A stretch of DNA of 64,000 nt, taken from positions 91,346,001 through 91,410,000 of the forward strand of contig CM075345.1 in NCBI GenBank assembly GCA_037693485.1. Reading direction: 5' to 3'. Position numbers and translations under genes: made by a program. The DNA comes from Kitagawia praeruptora. Lineage: Eukaryota; Streptophyta; Magnoliopsida; Apiales; Apiaceae. Positions 33,751 to 45,405 of the stretch are shown here, piece after piece; positions within the stretch are counted from its first letter, which is position 1; every line of letters begins with the position of its first letter. The notes below the pieces were generated by a model. It made no database searches, had not been told where the DNA came from, and saw only the letters and a program-made list of their open reading frames with translations.

Positions 33751-33960
33751 TTCCAAAAAAGTGGTCGGAAATGACATCTGAAACCCGGAACTTGCAATCA
33801 GAAATTTGTAGCATCGAAGTTGCAAATGAGGTTGCAACAGTTGCAATTGAGGAAGGTAGTATTTTTGGAATTTTGAAAACAAGGTCGGTATTTTTGGAAT
33901 TTTAGAAAGGTTGGTAGTATATATTTAAAAATCTAATAGTTGACATGTGTATATTTTATA

Positions 33961-34154
33961 AAAGTAGAAATTAAATATTAATAAAGACTTTTGCATCGGG
34001 TTGTAAAGTAGGAAGTGCCTAAAACATTTTATTTTTAATACCTTTTTTCAAGTTGTTTTACCTAAACTTATGTATCAAATGGACAGGTTTACCATAAAAA
34101 TATAGATTGCTAATTAAGATTTAAAAGTTTTAAGAAACCGTGGCATTTAGATAT
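33961..34154. other. AT-rich spacer
   Basis: No gene or clear repeat seen. Confidence 0.4.
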
Positions 34155-34335
34155 GGGCTTAATGTTCCTATAATTAACTATAGGTAATTTTTTGTAGTTA
34201 ATTCATTTTTCAATACAAAAGTAAGGATGTTTTTGTAAATATAGGGGGTGAATTCTATTATTACAAAAATGCCATCAAACTTTTGTATATAAAATATAAT
34301 TGACTTCAGATAATTTTTCTACAATTAAGTGTAGG
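34155..34335. mobile_element. Small MITE-like inverted repeat
   Basis: AATGTTCCTATAATTAACTA on the left mirrors AATTAAGTGTAGGAACATT on the right, with an inner pair TACAAAAGT / ACTTTTGTA. No target duplication was made out. Confidence 0.5.
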
Positions 34336-34399
34336 AACATTTTTCTCTTTAAATATTATTATTAAGTTTGAATTTTGATTGGTATCTTGTTATACTACA

Positions 34400-34567
34400 T
34401 AGAACCTCTATAGATGAATATTCGATAAACGAATAACTTCATTAAATGAATAATTTTTTCCGGTCCCGACATAAGAGATATAGTGTATTTTTAATCTCGA
34501 TAAATGAATGATCTCGATTAATGAATAAAAGTTTCCGATCCCGAACATATTCATTTATCGAGGTCTA
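34400..34567. mobile_element. Small MITE-like inverted repeat (AACCTCTATAGATGAATA type)
   Basis: The left end TAGAACCTCTATAGATGAATA-like text is mirrored by TATTCATTTATCGAGGTCTA. A second inner pair (TTCCGGTCCCGAC / TTTCCGATCCCGAA) stands as a direct rather than inverted repeat. Confidence 0.55.
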
Positions 34568-34840
34568 ATTGTATATGCTTTTGGAAGTTCGATAAAATAT
34601 TATGAGATACAGAAAGATATTGATAAAAATATCCAAATTTTTGAAAATAATCTTAAAAATATTACCTAAAATTGTTGACAAGTTTGCAAATATTGCATTT
34701 GAGATTACAAATTAGATTGTAAATGTTGTATTTAGGATACAAAAAAATTTCCCGAACACAAATATTTTTAAAAAAAATCCCAAAAATTTATTAGAAATTT
34801 TTTATCTGATCAGTCTGAATTTTGATAAGTATCCTAGATT

Positions 34841-35021
34841 CGAGCTGGGATCCTCTGTCCCCTTCCTCCGTGTCTCCTTTGTGTCCCCTGTTGTTTCTAA
34901 TACAAAAAAAATGCTTGTGTGGAGCCCATTTTTATTATTTATTAAAATGGGCCCCGCAGGGGCACTCTTTTTGTATTAAAAAGAGCAGGGGACACAGGGG
35001 AAGGGGACAGAGGATCGGACC
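34841..35021. mobile_element. MULE-like MITE, 181 bp, 9 bp TSD
   Basis: The arms GATCCTCTGTCCCC and GGGGACAGAGGATC extend inward as GTGTCCCCTG / CAGGGGACAC and ATACAAAAA / TTTTTGTAT. Both sides are flanked by TCCTAGATT (34832-34840 and 35022-35030), a 9 bp duplication typical of Mutator-like elements. The loop holds GGGCCCCGCAGGGGCAC, akin to the X and P modules. Confidence 0.8.
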
Positions 35022-35370
35022 TCCTAGATTCCTAGTATGTTTTATCTAAGAATCTGAATTCAATCTATGGCTTATTGAAGAATTTATTAGAAATATCCAA
35101 TACAAATTTGAGATATCTAAATAGTTTTGATTAATTTGAAATTTAAAGAATATCTAGCCATATTCTATATTTTTAAAAATCTAGCATAAATTAATGAGAT
35201 ATTGAAAAATTTATTAGAAAGATTCCATATTATTTTTTAGAAGGATTTGTTTGAAGTAAATATATTGGATAGCCTATCATCTTTTATCTCAAGATGTGGG
35301 TTCTCACTTATTCCAAGAATTTTCTTAAAATTGATACTCATCAATTATAAGGTTATAAGTCTAAAAAATT

Positions 35371-36480
35371 AGAATAAAAATCCCCAATATCACAATTTGA
35401 AAGAAAATGGCCCCAAATATCACAGTTCAAAAACTTTATCCCAAATATCACTTCAAAACACAATTACGTGTAGCATTATATATATATTTTTTTAAACGCT
35501 ACTTCGTGTAACATTACCTACACTTGGGGCCAAGGGAAACACAGCTTAATTCAGCGTTTTCAAAAAAAGAGGGTAAAACACCACTTAAAGTGGCGTTACA
35601 TGTGGTTTAACTTCTTTTTTTTTATGCCAAACGCTACTTTAAGTAGAGTTTTTGGTTCAAAACTCTACTTAAAGTAGTGTTTTGAGCCCAAAACACTACT
35701 TTAAGTGGTGTTATCTATTTTTTTTTAAAATTTAAAAATGGAATATTTTTAAACCCAAAATGGAACTGTTTGACCCCAAAGTGCCGGATTCAATTTTTTA
35801 ATTAAAATTTTTAAATTTAAAAATAAAATTTTAATTAAATTTAGGGGTTCAACAATTAACTTTTGGGGTTCAACGTTTCCATTTTGGATTTTAGAAATAT
35901 TCAGATCGATAAATAAACCGTATACAAACTTACCCTAAACCCTAGACCCTAAACCCTAACTTATCCTAATTTTTAAACGTGTTAGCGTTTAAAAATCAGA
36001 CCACCGGATTCAATTAATAAATTAATTTTTTTAATTTTATTTTGAATACCCTTGGGATTTCAACGGTTAAGTTTTGGGGTTCAATTTTTCTATTTTGGGT
36101 TTTAGAAATATTCGGAAGTTAGAATAAAAAACAAATTACTAAAACAAAACAAATATATTAAAACGAATCTTTATTCAGCGTTTAGTGTAACAAAACGAAT
36201 TTTCAAACAGCGTCTAAAACAATTTGCCAAGCTTTTTAATTTTCAAAACAAAACATAAGTTAGTGTTTGGTAAAGGCAGACTAAACTTCAGCAAAAACGC
36301 TAATTAAGATAGCGTTTTGCAACAGAAAATTCAACTATAATGCTGAGCGATGTAGCGTTTTGAAGGAGAAAGAAGAAACGCCAGACTAAGCAGTGTTACA
36401 GAGTGATATTTGGGACCAACAATTTAAATTGTGATATTTGAATCCATTTTAATTAAATTTGTGATATAGGGGATCAACAC
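35371..36480. mobile_element. MULE-like element M2, 1110 bp, 10 bp TSD
   Basis: A perfect CTAAAAAATT flanks both sides (35361-35370, 36481-36490). The ends ATCCCCAATATCACAATTTG and AATTTGTGATATAGGGGAT are inverted. The interior repeats the word GCTACTTTAAGTAGAG / CTCTACTTAAAGTAG and derivatives (GCGTT...AACGC) in hairpins, plus a short telomere-like run CCCTAAACCCTAGACCCTAA at about 35934-35962. No transposase gene is present. Confidence 0.8.
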
Positions 36481-36572
36481 CTAAAAAATTATTATTATTA
36501 TTATTATAAATAACACTGTCTATGTGCAAGATTCTACGAGATATCAAACATTTGATTCCATAATTTTATTTA

Positions 36573-38026
36573 GGGATATTCCAAATGGTACCACTGTACA
36601 ATTGGCTTTTCCATTTGTTACTATCAAATATTTTTGACTTCCAAGTGGCTCCATTATACTTTTGGCTTCATCCATTTTATACCATTCTGTCAAGCAAACG
36701 TTAGTCGGACGTTAGATTATTCTTAATGGTACCATTATACAATTGACTTTTTCATACGGTGCCATCCAATATTTTTGACTTCTACATGGTACCATTTTTC
36801 TCTCACTAAAATCAGTTTTTTCTTTGAATTTTCACAACTTATCTATATGATTTGTCTGTAATAAGTCATTGATTCTCTAACTATCACTATTTCTGATAAG
36901 CAATCAAGTCATTCATTAGACTCCGATCCAATTGTCCAATCATAATAAACTTTGATCAATAGTTTAAAATATTAAATTAATATTTAATATATAGAATCAA
37001 CCCGTATGAACATATCTATACTCTTTATTAAAAGCAGAAACCCCCTTTGAATGGTATGCCATGTATACCGCGGTATGCACGGTATGCCAATTAATTAATT
37101 AATTAATAATAACTTATTCCACTAAATATTAATTAATTTAATTAATTAAAATTATAATATTAAATATTAATTTAATAATGAAGTTATATACTAGGAGTCT
37201 ATTAACTAAAAATTGAAATAAAAGTCGAGAATATAGGACTTAGGACTCCATTAATTAATATTTAAAATATATCTATAATAGATTAATAATAAATACAATT
37301 AATAATATAACTATTCTTATATTACTAGAGATAAGTTATATAAATTTAATTAATTAAAATAATAAAATTAAATATTAATTTAATTTATTATTGAAGTTAT
37401 ATACTAGAAGTCTATTAACTAACAATCGAAATAAAATTCGAAAATATAGTATTATATACAACTTGGTGGTTCAAGATGTATTCATTTAAAAAAGTTAAAA
37501 AATAGGAATTTAAGATAATTTATCACAATCCGTGCTTCGCACGGGTTATCGGCTAGTACATATATAATGTGTGCTTGGATCTGTCCGGGAACTTCCGAAA
37601 GGTTTACTTTGACCGATGAAAGTGTTGAAAGACTCTGAATAATTTGAACAACATGGTTTATTATGATAAGACAATTGGATACGAGACTAATTAATGACTT
37701 GGAGGTTGATCTGAAAAAGTGAGAGAATCAATGACTTATTATAGGGTAAAATGTATAGATAAATTGTGAAATTCAGAGGAAAATTTGACCTAAGTAAGAG
37801 AAAAATGGCACCACGTAGAAGTCAAAAATATTGGATTGCACCGTATGAAAAAGTCAATTGTATAGTGGTACCATTAAGAATAATTTAACGTCTGGCTAAC
37901 ATTTTCTTGATAAAATGGTATAAAATGGATGAAGCCAAAAGTACAATGGTGCCACTTGGAAGTCAAAAATGTTGGATGGTACCAAATGGAAAAATCAATC
38001 GTACAGTGGTACCGTTTGGAATATAC
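36573..38026. mobile_element. MULE-like element M3, 1454 bp with long TIRs, 10 bp TSD, split by a Helitron
   Basis: A perfect ATTTTATTTA flanks both ends (36563-36572, 38027-38036). The ends ATATTCCAAATGGTACCACT and AGTGGTACCGTTTGGAATAT are inverted, and the arms remain alignable for roughly 350-400 bp (36573-36960 against 37640-38026). The centre contains a separate Helitron-like insertion at about 37018-37556. No transposase remains. Confidence 0.85.
37018..37556 (+). mobile_element. Short Helitron-like element inside M3
   Basis: The 3' end is clear: hairpin CCGTGCTTCGCACGG (37530-37544), then GTTATCGG and CTAG ending at 37556, with a T as next base. The 5' end is approximate, near TCTTTATTAAAAGCAGAAAC. 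It is AT-rich, about 540 bp, and non-autonomous. Confidence 0.65.
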
Positions 38027-38083
38027 ATTTTATTTATTTTTTTGCTTCAAATAAAACGACTAACTTTGTATTGGGCCTGTAGT

Positions 38084-38351
38084 TAGTGTTCCAGAAATCG
38101 CTAGGCGGTCCAGGACGGTTGGAGTACCGCCTAGCGCCTAATCGGGTAAGCGGAGATTAATCGGACGGATTAATCAGAGCATTAATCGGATATTATAATA
38201 ATATTTAATATATTAGTCTAATTTACAGTTAAACATATCATTTTAAATAAATTAACAAGATTAATCGGATTTCAAAAATCGAATCGGTTAGTTACCTTAC
38301 AAAAGATTAATCGGGGATTAATCGGTTGAATCGGGAATTTTTAGAACAGTG
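38084..38351. mobile_element. hAT-like MITE, 268 bp
   Basis: The ends TAGTGTTCCAGAAAT and ATTTTTAGAACAGTG are inverted. The flanks CCTGTAGT (38076-38083) and CCTATAGT (38352-38359) make an 8 bp duplication with one mismatch, as hAT elements leave. The interior repeats GATTAATCGG and CTAGGCG. It lies about 500 bp upstream of the GTE gene leader. Confidence 0.75.
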
Positions 38352-38359
38352 CCTATAGT

Positions 38360-38857
38360 CAAAAATAAAAAATAAAAAAAACATTGTATCGGGGCTCAAT
38401 GTAAGGGCTACCTAGATCTATTGACCCGGGTCACATTGCTGCCAGAGGGCCCACACCTAGCTCACGCGCCACCCCTGCGGCTTGGTTCAGTATCTGGGCG
38501 ACATAAACGAGGTACAAACTTTTATCTCCCATAATCTAGTCCTTTGATTCTCAACTCACGCATTAGTCTCAGCCGTTGGATGAGTACGTTAACCAAACGA
38601 AACGGATAAACGCGTGACTAATTCATTCACCTCATCAACTATGCGTTGACGCAATAACTAGCGTGGGAGAGTGAAGATTGAACAACCAAATTTCAGACAC
38701 AAATCTTGTGGATTTGCACTTGTAAGGTATGTTTTCTTAACTGTGTTTCTCATTCATCATGTGTATATGTGTTTTGTATGTATCGATTTTTTTAAGGTTT
38801 ATATTGGTTCTTGATTTTTGTATCTAGGGTTTTGAAGTGTGAGTATTGTATGTGTTT
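38360..38857 (+). promoter_or_regulatory. Promoter and 5' UTR of the GTE gene, with a 5' UTR intron and a short uORF
   Basis: The leader has a likely intron at 38727-38827: donor TGTAAG/GTATGTTTTC, acceptor TTGTATCTAG/GG. The start site is not evident. An upstream ATG at 38850 opens a six-codon frame (MCLWHL) that ends at 38870 and overlaps the main ATG at 38858, which could damp translation. Splicing is predicted by eye. Confidence 0.5.
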
Positions 38858-40845
38858 ATGGCATCTATGAATGGTGAGAGTGAAGAACCAAGTAGGGTTT
38901 ATAAAAGGAAATCATTTAAAGGTGTGAAAGCAAAATCTAAAACTAATGGTGATGAATTGGGTGATTTGAGAATTGGACAAGAGCTTTGTGATGTTGGAGG
39001 TGGGAAGTTTGGGTTTTCGGGGGAGGAGAATCGTGTTACGATTAGTTTAGCTTCGAAGAGTAAGAGGGAGGTGGGGGAGTATAGGAGGAAGTTACAAGGT
39101 GAGCTTGGCTTGGTGAGGGAGATGATGAGGAAGCTTGAGGCGAAAGAGAGAGATGGGGTGGATGTTGGTGAGTTGGATGGGGGTCAGGTGAAGAAGAGAC
39201 GTGTGCGTTCGGAGGTCGAGGTGGAAGTGGAGGACAGGCCGTTGAACCAGTTGAGTGTGTCTGTTGTGGAGAACAGTCAGGCTGGGATTGGGAGTGTTGA
39301 TAAAGAGAAGAGGACTCCAAAGGTGAATCAGTTTTATCGGAATTCGGAGTTTCTATTAGGTAAAGATAAAATTCCAGCGGTGGATAAGAAGTCCAAAGGA
39401 AGTGGGAAGAAACAAGTTGGAGGTGGTAAAGATAAAACTCCACTGGTAGATAAGAAGTCAAAAGGGAGTGGGAAGAAACAAAATGAGGGTGATCTACCGG
39501 TGGATAAGAAGTCGAAAGGGAGTGCAGAGAAATATGATGGGGGTGATGAGCGGTCTGGATTGGAGAAGGTTAAGAGTCAGTTCCTTAAGACTTGCAAAGG
39601 TTTGCTTCAGAGGTTGATGAAGCATAAAAATGCATGGGTGTTCAATGTACCTGTTGATGTGAATGCTCTTGGTCTGCATGATTATTTTGATATTATTAAG
39701 GAACCAATGGATTTGGGTACTGTGAAATCTAGGCTTGACAAGAACTTTTACCAGTCCCCTATGGAATTTATGGTGGATGTTAGACTCACGTTTCGGAATG
39801 CTATGACCTATAATCCCAAAGGGCAGGATGTCTATGTCATGGCCGAGCAGCTGTTACAGATATTTGAGGAAAAATGGACTGTCATTGAGGCTGATTATGT
39901 GCAAGAGTTGAAGCTTGTTGTGGAACGTGAAGGTCGATTAACTAAAAAACCTCATACGCCACAAGAGCCTCCAGTTGAAGCCATGAATGCTTTCGAGCTC
40001 AGCACAAACCTGGCGAATCGTGGTCATCCTGGAAGGCCGGCTGCTCCAAAGAAGCCCAAGGCTAGAGATCCCAATAAAAGGGAGATGACTTATGCTGAAA
40101 AGCAAAAACTTAGCTCAGATTTGCAATCTTTACCAGCTGAGAAACTGGAAAGTGTGGTCGATATTATAAAGAAGAGTAGCTCATCTCTTCGTCAACATGA
40201 TGATGAGATAGAAGTGGATATTGATAGTTTTGGTACAGAAACACTCTGGGAGCTTGATAGATTTGTAATCAACTACAAAAAGTATCTGAGCAAAAACAGA
40301 AAAAAATCTGAACTTTCTAACAAAGCAAAGCCTGCTGTTGAGCGGAGCAACCACAAAGAGGTAATGTTTTAGTAATGTATGCATTATTTTGCTATGAGAT
40401 TGAGTTAGTTAATTAATCATCTCCTATTTATTTACAGAATCCAGCCCACGTCGTGGACATTGTGGAAGAAACTCAACGAGAAACTGAAATAGGTAAATTA
40501 CCTAAAACATGATTATACTTCTTTGTACATGGCATTTTTCATATACTACAAGCATCGATATCTCATGGTTTGATTGGATCTGAACTCTTGCTGTTTGTTA
40601 GTAGAGTCATCTCCAGCGAGAATTGAAAATCAGACCAAAAGCACAAGTCAAGCAAGTAAATCAAACGGCTCTAGCAATAACTCTGGCTCAGCTTCTACTG
40701 GTATTGTTTAAAACTTCTATAACAGTTGTTTTAAGTTTATGAAGCGCCTGCTGTTATTGCATCTTTATTTAGTAAGAAATTCTTTTTAATTCTCATATAA
40801 TTTATCACAATAACAGACTCTAGTAGCAGCAATTTATCTGGGTAG
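38858..40845 (+). CDS. Bromodomain and NET-domain transcription factor of the plant GTE (BET-like) family
   Basis: Nuclear chromatin reader that binds acetylated histone tails. The coding exons are 38858-40360, 40438-40492, 40602-40700 and 40817-40845 (stop TAG), all with GT-AG sites and matching phases, giving 561 aa. The N-terminal TISLASKSKREV...YRRKLQGEL segment resembles GTE3/GTE4-type proteins. A basic linker has three VDKKSKGS repeats (about aa 174-228). The single bromodomain spans about aa 241-351 with the acetyl-lysine Asn in MTYNPKG, and the NET domain about aa 406-477 (REMTYAEKQKLS...VDIDSFGTETLWELDRFV). The tail is Ser-rich. A TTG at 38846 extends the frame, but ATG 38858 is the real start. 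Exon 3 has a tandem acceptor TTAG/TAG differing by one codon. I cannot tell which GTE paralogue it is. Confidence 0.93.
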
Positions 40846-42660
40846 GATCTGATGAAGAACTAACACCTTGGACTTGCATTTACTTGGTTCAGGTATTAAA
40901 ACTTCCATCTTAATCTTTCTGCAGTCTTCTGATATTATTTTTTCATTTATTTCTGCCTCTTAATTTTGTAGGTGTCTGAATATGTTTCTTTCCACCCAGT
41001 GTTGCTTGTCATTTTTTGTTTTTTTTTTTCTTGGTTCTTTGGTCTTTACACTTAGCTTCAAGTTTTGTTGCTAGATTTACCCTAAAAGAATGTGCTTCAC
41101 TTAGCGTTATATTATGTAGATCCTAATCTCCTTTTAGATAGAGGATTAATAATATGTAGATGGTATTTTCTCTATAAAAACCACCAAGCGTTGACTTTTA
41201 TGTGTAATTATAATGTACAGCCAGCATAATATGCTTTCTTCAAGGTTTCCCTTATGCGGAATGGTCTGAACTATAAAAATATTATTCATTTATCTGCTGA
41301 ATATGTCGAGTTTCTTAGTTTCTTTTTTGCTTTTGTTCTTGGGAATATTTCAAGATTATGGGGACAGACCTTTTAAAAGTCTTCTTCTTTGAGATTTACA
41401 TATCTATGGTGCAACCCTGATGGTTATTGATAAGAAAAGACTTCTGAAGGCATAATGCTCAAGCTTATGTATTAGACAGTTAATTGGCTTAAACTGGTAT
41501 TGTTGTTGTGCTGGCCGGTTTTGATTCAGATATCTGATGTAGAGTTGCCAAATTTGTGTCTCTAGCTTCATTCTTATATATGTTTACTGGTAAGCTTGTA
41601 CTTATATAAAATTAGAATATAAGGCATTGATTTATATGTTAAAAAAAAAGATAATTATAGAAAATTATTTCTATTTAACTGATCCTCTTTTGGTAATTGT
41701 ATTATTTCCACATTGTCTTTTTCATTTTACTCTTATTATTTCGGGTATTGAAGGTCACACTTTAGATGAAACCAAATTTTAGGTTCTAGTGTTCTAAGAA
41801 AAGTTGTCGACGAAGTTCAACCTAGTTCAGCAGGGTTTGATTCTTCAAGAGATACTCCGTAATTAATTATTTTGGGCTAAAATTCATTCTTTCAATACGT
41901 CTGTATTTTTTAAGTTATTTCTTTACGTAACATAAATGTAATCTAGGTCTTCAAGTCCCGTATTGTTTTTTATTGATGAATATATATTTTGTAAAATGGT
42001 TAGGTGTAAACAACACCATAAAGTTGTAGTTTACTAGTTTGTAGGAAGTCTTGAATAATGAGCAACAAACTTCAGTTGCTTATGTTTTTCTTGAAGGCCA
42101 TAGTTCTATATGAGATGTTAAGAAATTAGCTACAGCTTTTAGCGGTACTGTAACAGTATTCATCTTTGTATTTATAGTAAGTTAATTTTACCTTTCAATT
42201 TTTTATTTATTGTTACATGATTTCCATTTGTTACTGGGGTGAGTGATAATATGTTACCTGTACAAATCGGGTTTGTATTATGGAAATGCAAATGCTTGGT
42301 CCCGTCACATCGCTTCACAAAGATGCACAGAAACACAATTGCTAACTTTTACCTTCTGTTTTGCAGGTCTTTTGAAAAAAATATAATAGATATTGTGAGA
42401 AGTTAGAATGGTCCTGCATGGCTATGGTTTTGATCTTGGCAGAAGTTAAACAGGGCGAAGCTATGGTTGTGCATTTTCATTTGTTGTATAAAGGAAGATG
42501 AGTTGACTTCCGTAGCCTTGGGCACAGTAAAAATAGTTTGTATCGGTAACTTGTCTTTCTTCATTGTAGGAAAAACAGCTTTCGTGACTGTAGGTTTGTG
42601 TGTTACCTCTTGATTATGGCAATTAAATTTAGTGGATTTGGTAGTTCAAACTTTGTAAAT
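40846..42660 (+). other. 3' UTR of the GTE gene, probably with one or more introns
   Basis: After the stop, possible splice pairs occur: GGTTCAG/GTATTAAAAC near 40893, TTTTGTAG/GTG near 40972 and TTTTGCAG/GTC near 42365. Text at 42366-42650 looks exon-like but has no long ORF. The extent is uncertain, and part may be intergenic. Confidence 0.4.
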
Positions 42661-42917
42661 CGATATCAGAAGTCAGCTGCGAATTGATAAATCTCTTTTC
42701 TGTTGGTTGAGGGACAGCTGATCCTGGACGTATGCACATTCTTTCCAATTATTGATTCTGTTTGTGCAGTAGTAATTGTATGCATAAGAATTGGTTTAAA
42801 CAATGTATATACTCGTACTCCTACTAATTTTATACGCAGCTGGAAAAAGTGCATCTTGTCTCCCAATTTCACAGATACCAAGACCGCAAGGAGCTCTTCA
42901 ATCTTGCCTCCGTCAGA
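42661..42917. other. Intergenic DNA downstream of the GTE gene
   Basis: No repeat or gene recognised. Opposed short ORFs on the two strands (42703-42963 and 42666-42938) lack recognisable domains and run into the adjacent hAT-like element. Confidence 0.4.
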
Positions 42918-42925
42918 CTCAACAG

Positions 42926-43900
42926 TAGGGGTGAGCAAAACCGGATGTCCGGTCCGGTTTTAAAATTCGGATCGGATATCCGGTTTTTCGGATCATGAAA
43001 AATCTATTCCGGTTCCGGTTTAACCGGATATCCGGAATTCGGATATCCGTTTAAACCGGATTGGAAATCGGATAATCCGGATCCGAATTAATTAAGTAAA
43101 ATTTAGTTAAATTTGTATAAGTAAATGAATTTTATTACATTTTCAATAAGTTATCGTTAACTTTATAAAAAAAAAAATAATTAATAAAATTTTAGATTAA
43201 AGCATGCAAACAACTTAGAGTAAGTTTGTCACTTGATTGCTCAATAAGTATTTTTTGATTAAATGTCAATATAAACGTGATAGAGGGAGAAACATGCTAG
43301 CTCTCAAATTCATAATTTTAAGTGAAAATTATTATTAAAAGAAATTATTCTTCCATTTGCTTTGTTTTTATTTTTTTTAACATCTTAATTTCTTAATCAA
43401 TCACTTTGGATAAAATGATCAAATAAGAGAAAATATTTATCAAGATTGATTTAGGAAAACTTACATTAGGTTCCGAAATTTTTACATATAAATATATGGA
43501 GTTGTATTTATAAATTCACACTTAAGTACATCCCTATTTAAGTTTTTACACCTAAAATGTTTATAAACTCAGGTGATACACAATAAATTCATTAATTTAT
43601 TAGTGATAATTCATTACTTAATTTAATATGTTCAATGTTGAATTATTTGTTTAAAATAAGTTCATTATATATTAAATAAAAATTTTAATTTTTAATAAAT
43701 ATTAAAAATCGGATCGGATCTGGATATCCGGATTTGTAAAAAGTTGTGATCCGGATCCGTATCCGAATTCATAAAAAAAATCCGCATCGGATATCCGGTC
43801 CGGTTTTTTGGATCGGATATCCTAATTTCCGGATTTTGATAATTGGATACGGATCGAAAAATCGGATTATCCGGTTTTCGGTTTTTTTTGCTCACCCCTA
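42926..43900. mobile_element. Non-autonomous hAT-like element, 975 bp, 8 bp TSD
   Basis: A perfect CTCAACAG flanks both sides (42918-42925, 43901-43908). The ends TAGGGGTGAGCAAAA and TTTTTTTTGCTCACCCCTA are inverted. About 150-200 bp at each end is packed with CGGATATCCGG and GGATCCGGAT words, like the subterminal repeats that hAT transposases bind. The AT-rich middle has no transposase. Confidence 0.9.
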
Positions 43901-43908
43901 CTCAACAG

Positions 43909-44229
43909 ATGGCCCCAAAATATTTTTCAAAAAATATTTTATTGGTAAATTATAATTTGACCAACTAAATAGTAATTTAATAATTTTTGAAAAATAAAGT
44001 ATTACTAATTAGTATTAAATAAAAATAACTAAAATATATTGAAGATTCAACAATATCATATTTAAAATATTTTTATTAAGATTGTATTTAATTTTATAAA
44101 GAAATATAATATAATAAAATTTAAATTAATACCCATACCCTTTCTCAAACCCACCTTAGAGATCTGAGGTATCAATTCTCATTCATGATGGATTTCAGGT
44201 ATAAGCTTCAGATTAAAAAAATTAGGGAT
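43909..44229. other. AT-rich spacer
   Basis: No gene or repeat structure recognised. Confidence 0.4.
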
Positions 44230-44434
44230 AGTTTTAAAACTACCCATGTGAACTATTAGATTTTTAAATATATACTACCCATCTTTCTAAAATTCTAAAA
44301 ATACCGACCTTGTTTTCAAAATTCCAAAAATACTACCTTCCTCAATTGCAACTTTTGCAACCTCATTTGCAACTTCCAATTTTCAAATTTCTGATTTCAT
44401 GTTCTGGGGTTCAGATGTCATTTTCAAATTTCTG

Positions 44435-44511
<77 letters not shown>

Positions 44512-45339
44512 CAAATGGAACTTGAAATCAGAAATTTGAAAACTGGAAGTTGCAAATGAGGTTGCAAGGCCCCGCCAAGGGCACTCATAATTGGTGAATT
44601 TGGGTTGCAAGGCCCCACCAGGGGCACTCATGGGTTGCAAGGCCCCGCCAGGGGCACTCATAATTGGTGAATTTGGGTTGTAAGGCCCCGCCAGGGGCAC
44701 TCGTAATTGATGGATTTCTGATTTGCAACTTTCAGTTTTCAGTTACAACTTTTGCAACCTCAGTTGCAACTTTTGCAACCTCAGTTGCAACTTTTGCAAT
44801 CTCAGTTGTAACTTTTGCAACCTCATTTGCAACTCCTCAGTTGCAACTTTTGCAACCTCAGTTGCAACTTTTGCAACCTCAGTTTTCAGTTGCAACTTTT
44901 GCAACCTCAGTTGCAACTTTTGCAACTGAGGTTGCAACCTCAGTTGCAACTGCGATTTGCAACCTGAATTGCAACTTTTGCAACCTCAGTTGCAACTGCG
45001 GTTTACAACCTCAGTTGCAACTTTTGCAACCTCAGTTGCAACTTTTGCAACTGAAAACTAAAAGTTGCAAATCAGAAATCCACCAATTATGAGTGTTGCA
45101 ACTTTTGCAGCTGAAAACTGAAAGTTGCAAATCAGAAATCCACCAATTATGAGTGCCCCTGGCGGGGCCTTGCAACCCAAATTCACCAATTATGAGTGCC
45201 CCTGGCGGGGCCTTGCAACCCAAATTCACTAATTATGAGTGCCCTTGGCGGGGCCTTGCAACCTCATTTGCAACTTCCAGTTTTCAAATTTCTGATTTCA
45301 AGTTCCATTTGTCAGATGTCATTTTCGACCTCTTTTTTG

Positions 45340-45405
<66 letters not shown>

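Larger units (their letters stand above)
32069..33960. mobile_element. Palindromic element P1 with (TA)n tracts and nested foldbacks X1, Y1, X2
   Basis: The left end (ACTACCACCCAACTATC, TTCCAAAAATACTAC) is mirrored on the right (GGTAGTATTTTTGGAA, GTTGGTAGTA). Between them are four (TA)n tracts (about 32209-32287, 32663-32682, 33315-33333, 33708-33747), each marking the edge of an inserted foldback: X1 32288-32662, Y1 32684-33314, X2 33334-33707. ORFs here read as simple EVAKVATEVAK or YIYIYI strings and are by-products of the repeats. Confidence 0.65.

Noticed and set aside
38846..38857. Upstream start adding MYVF to the GTE protein
   Set aside because: The first codon is TTG; the first in-frame ATG is at 38858.
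43692..43955. Opposed ORFs at the right end of the hAT-like element as transposase remains
   Set aside because: They translate the GGATCCGGATATCC words (RIRIRI, SDPDHN) and show no transposase motif.
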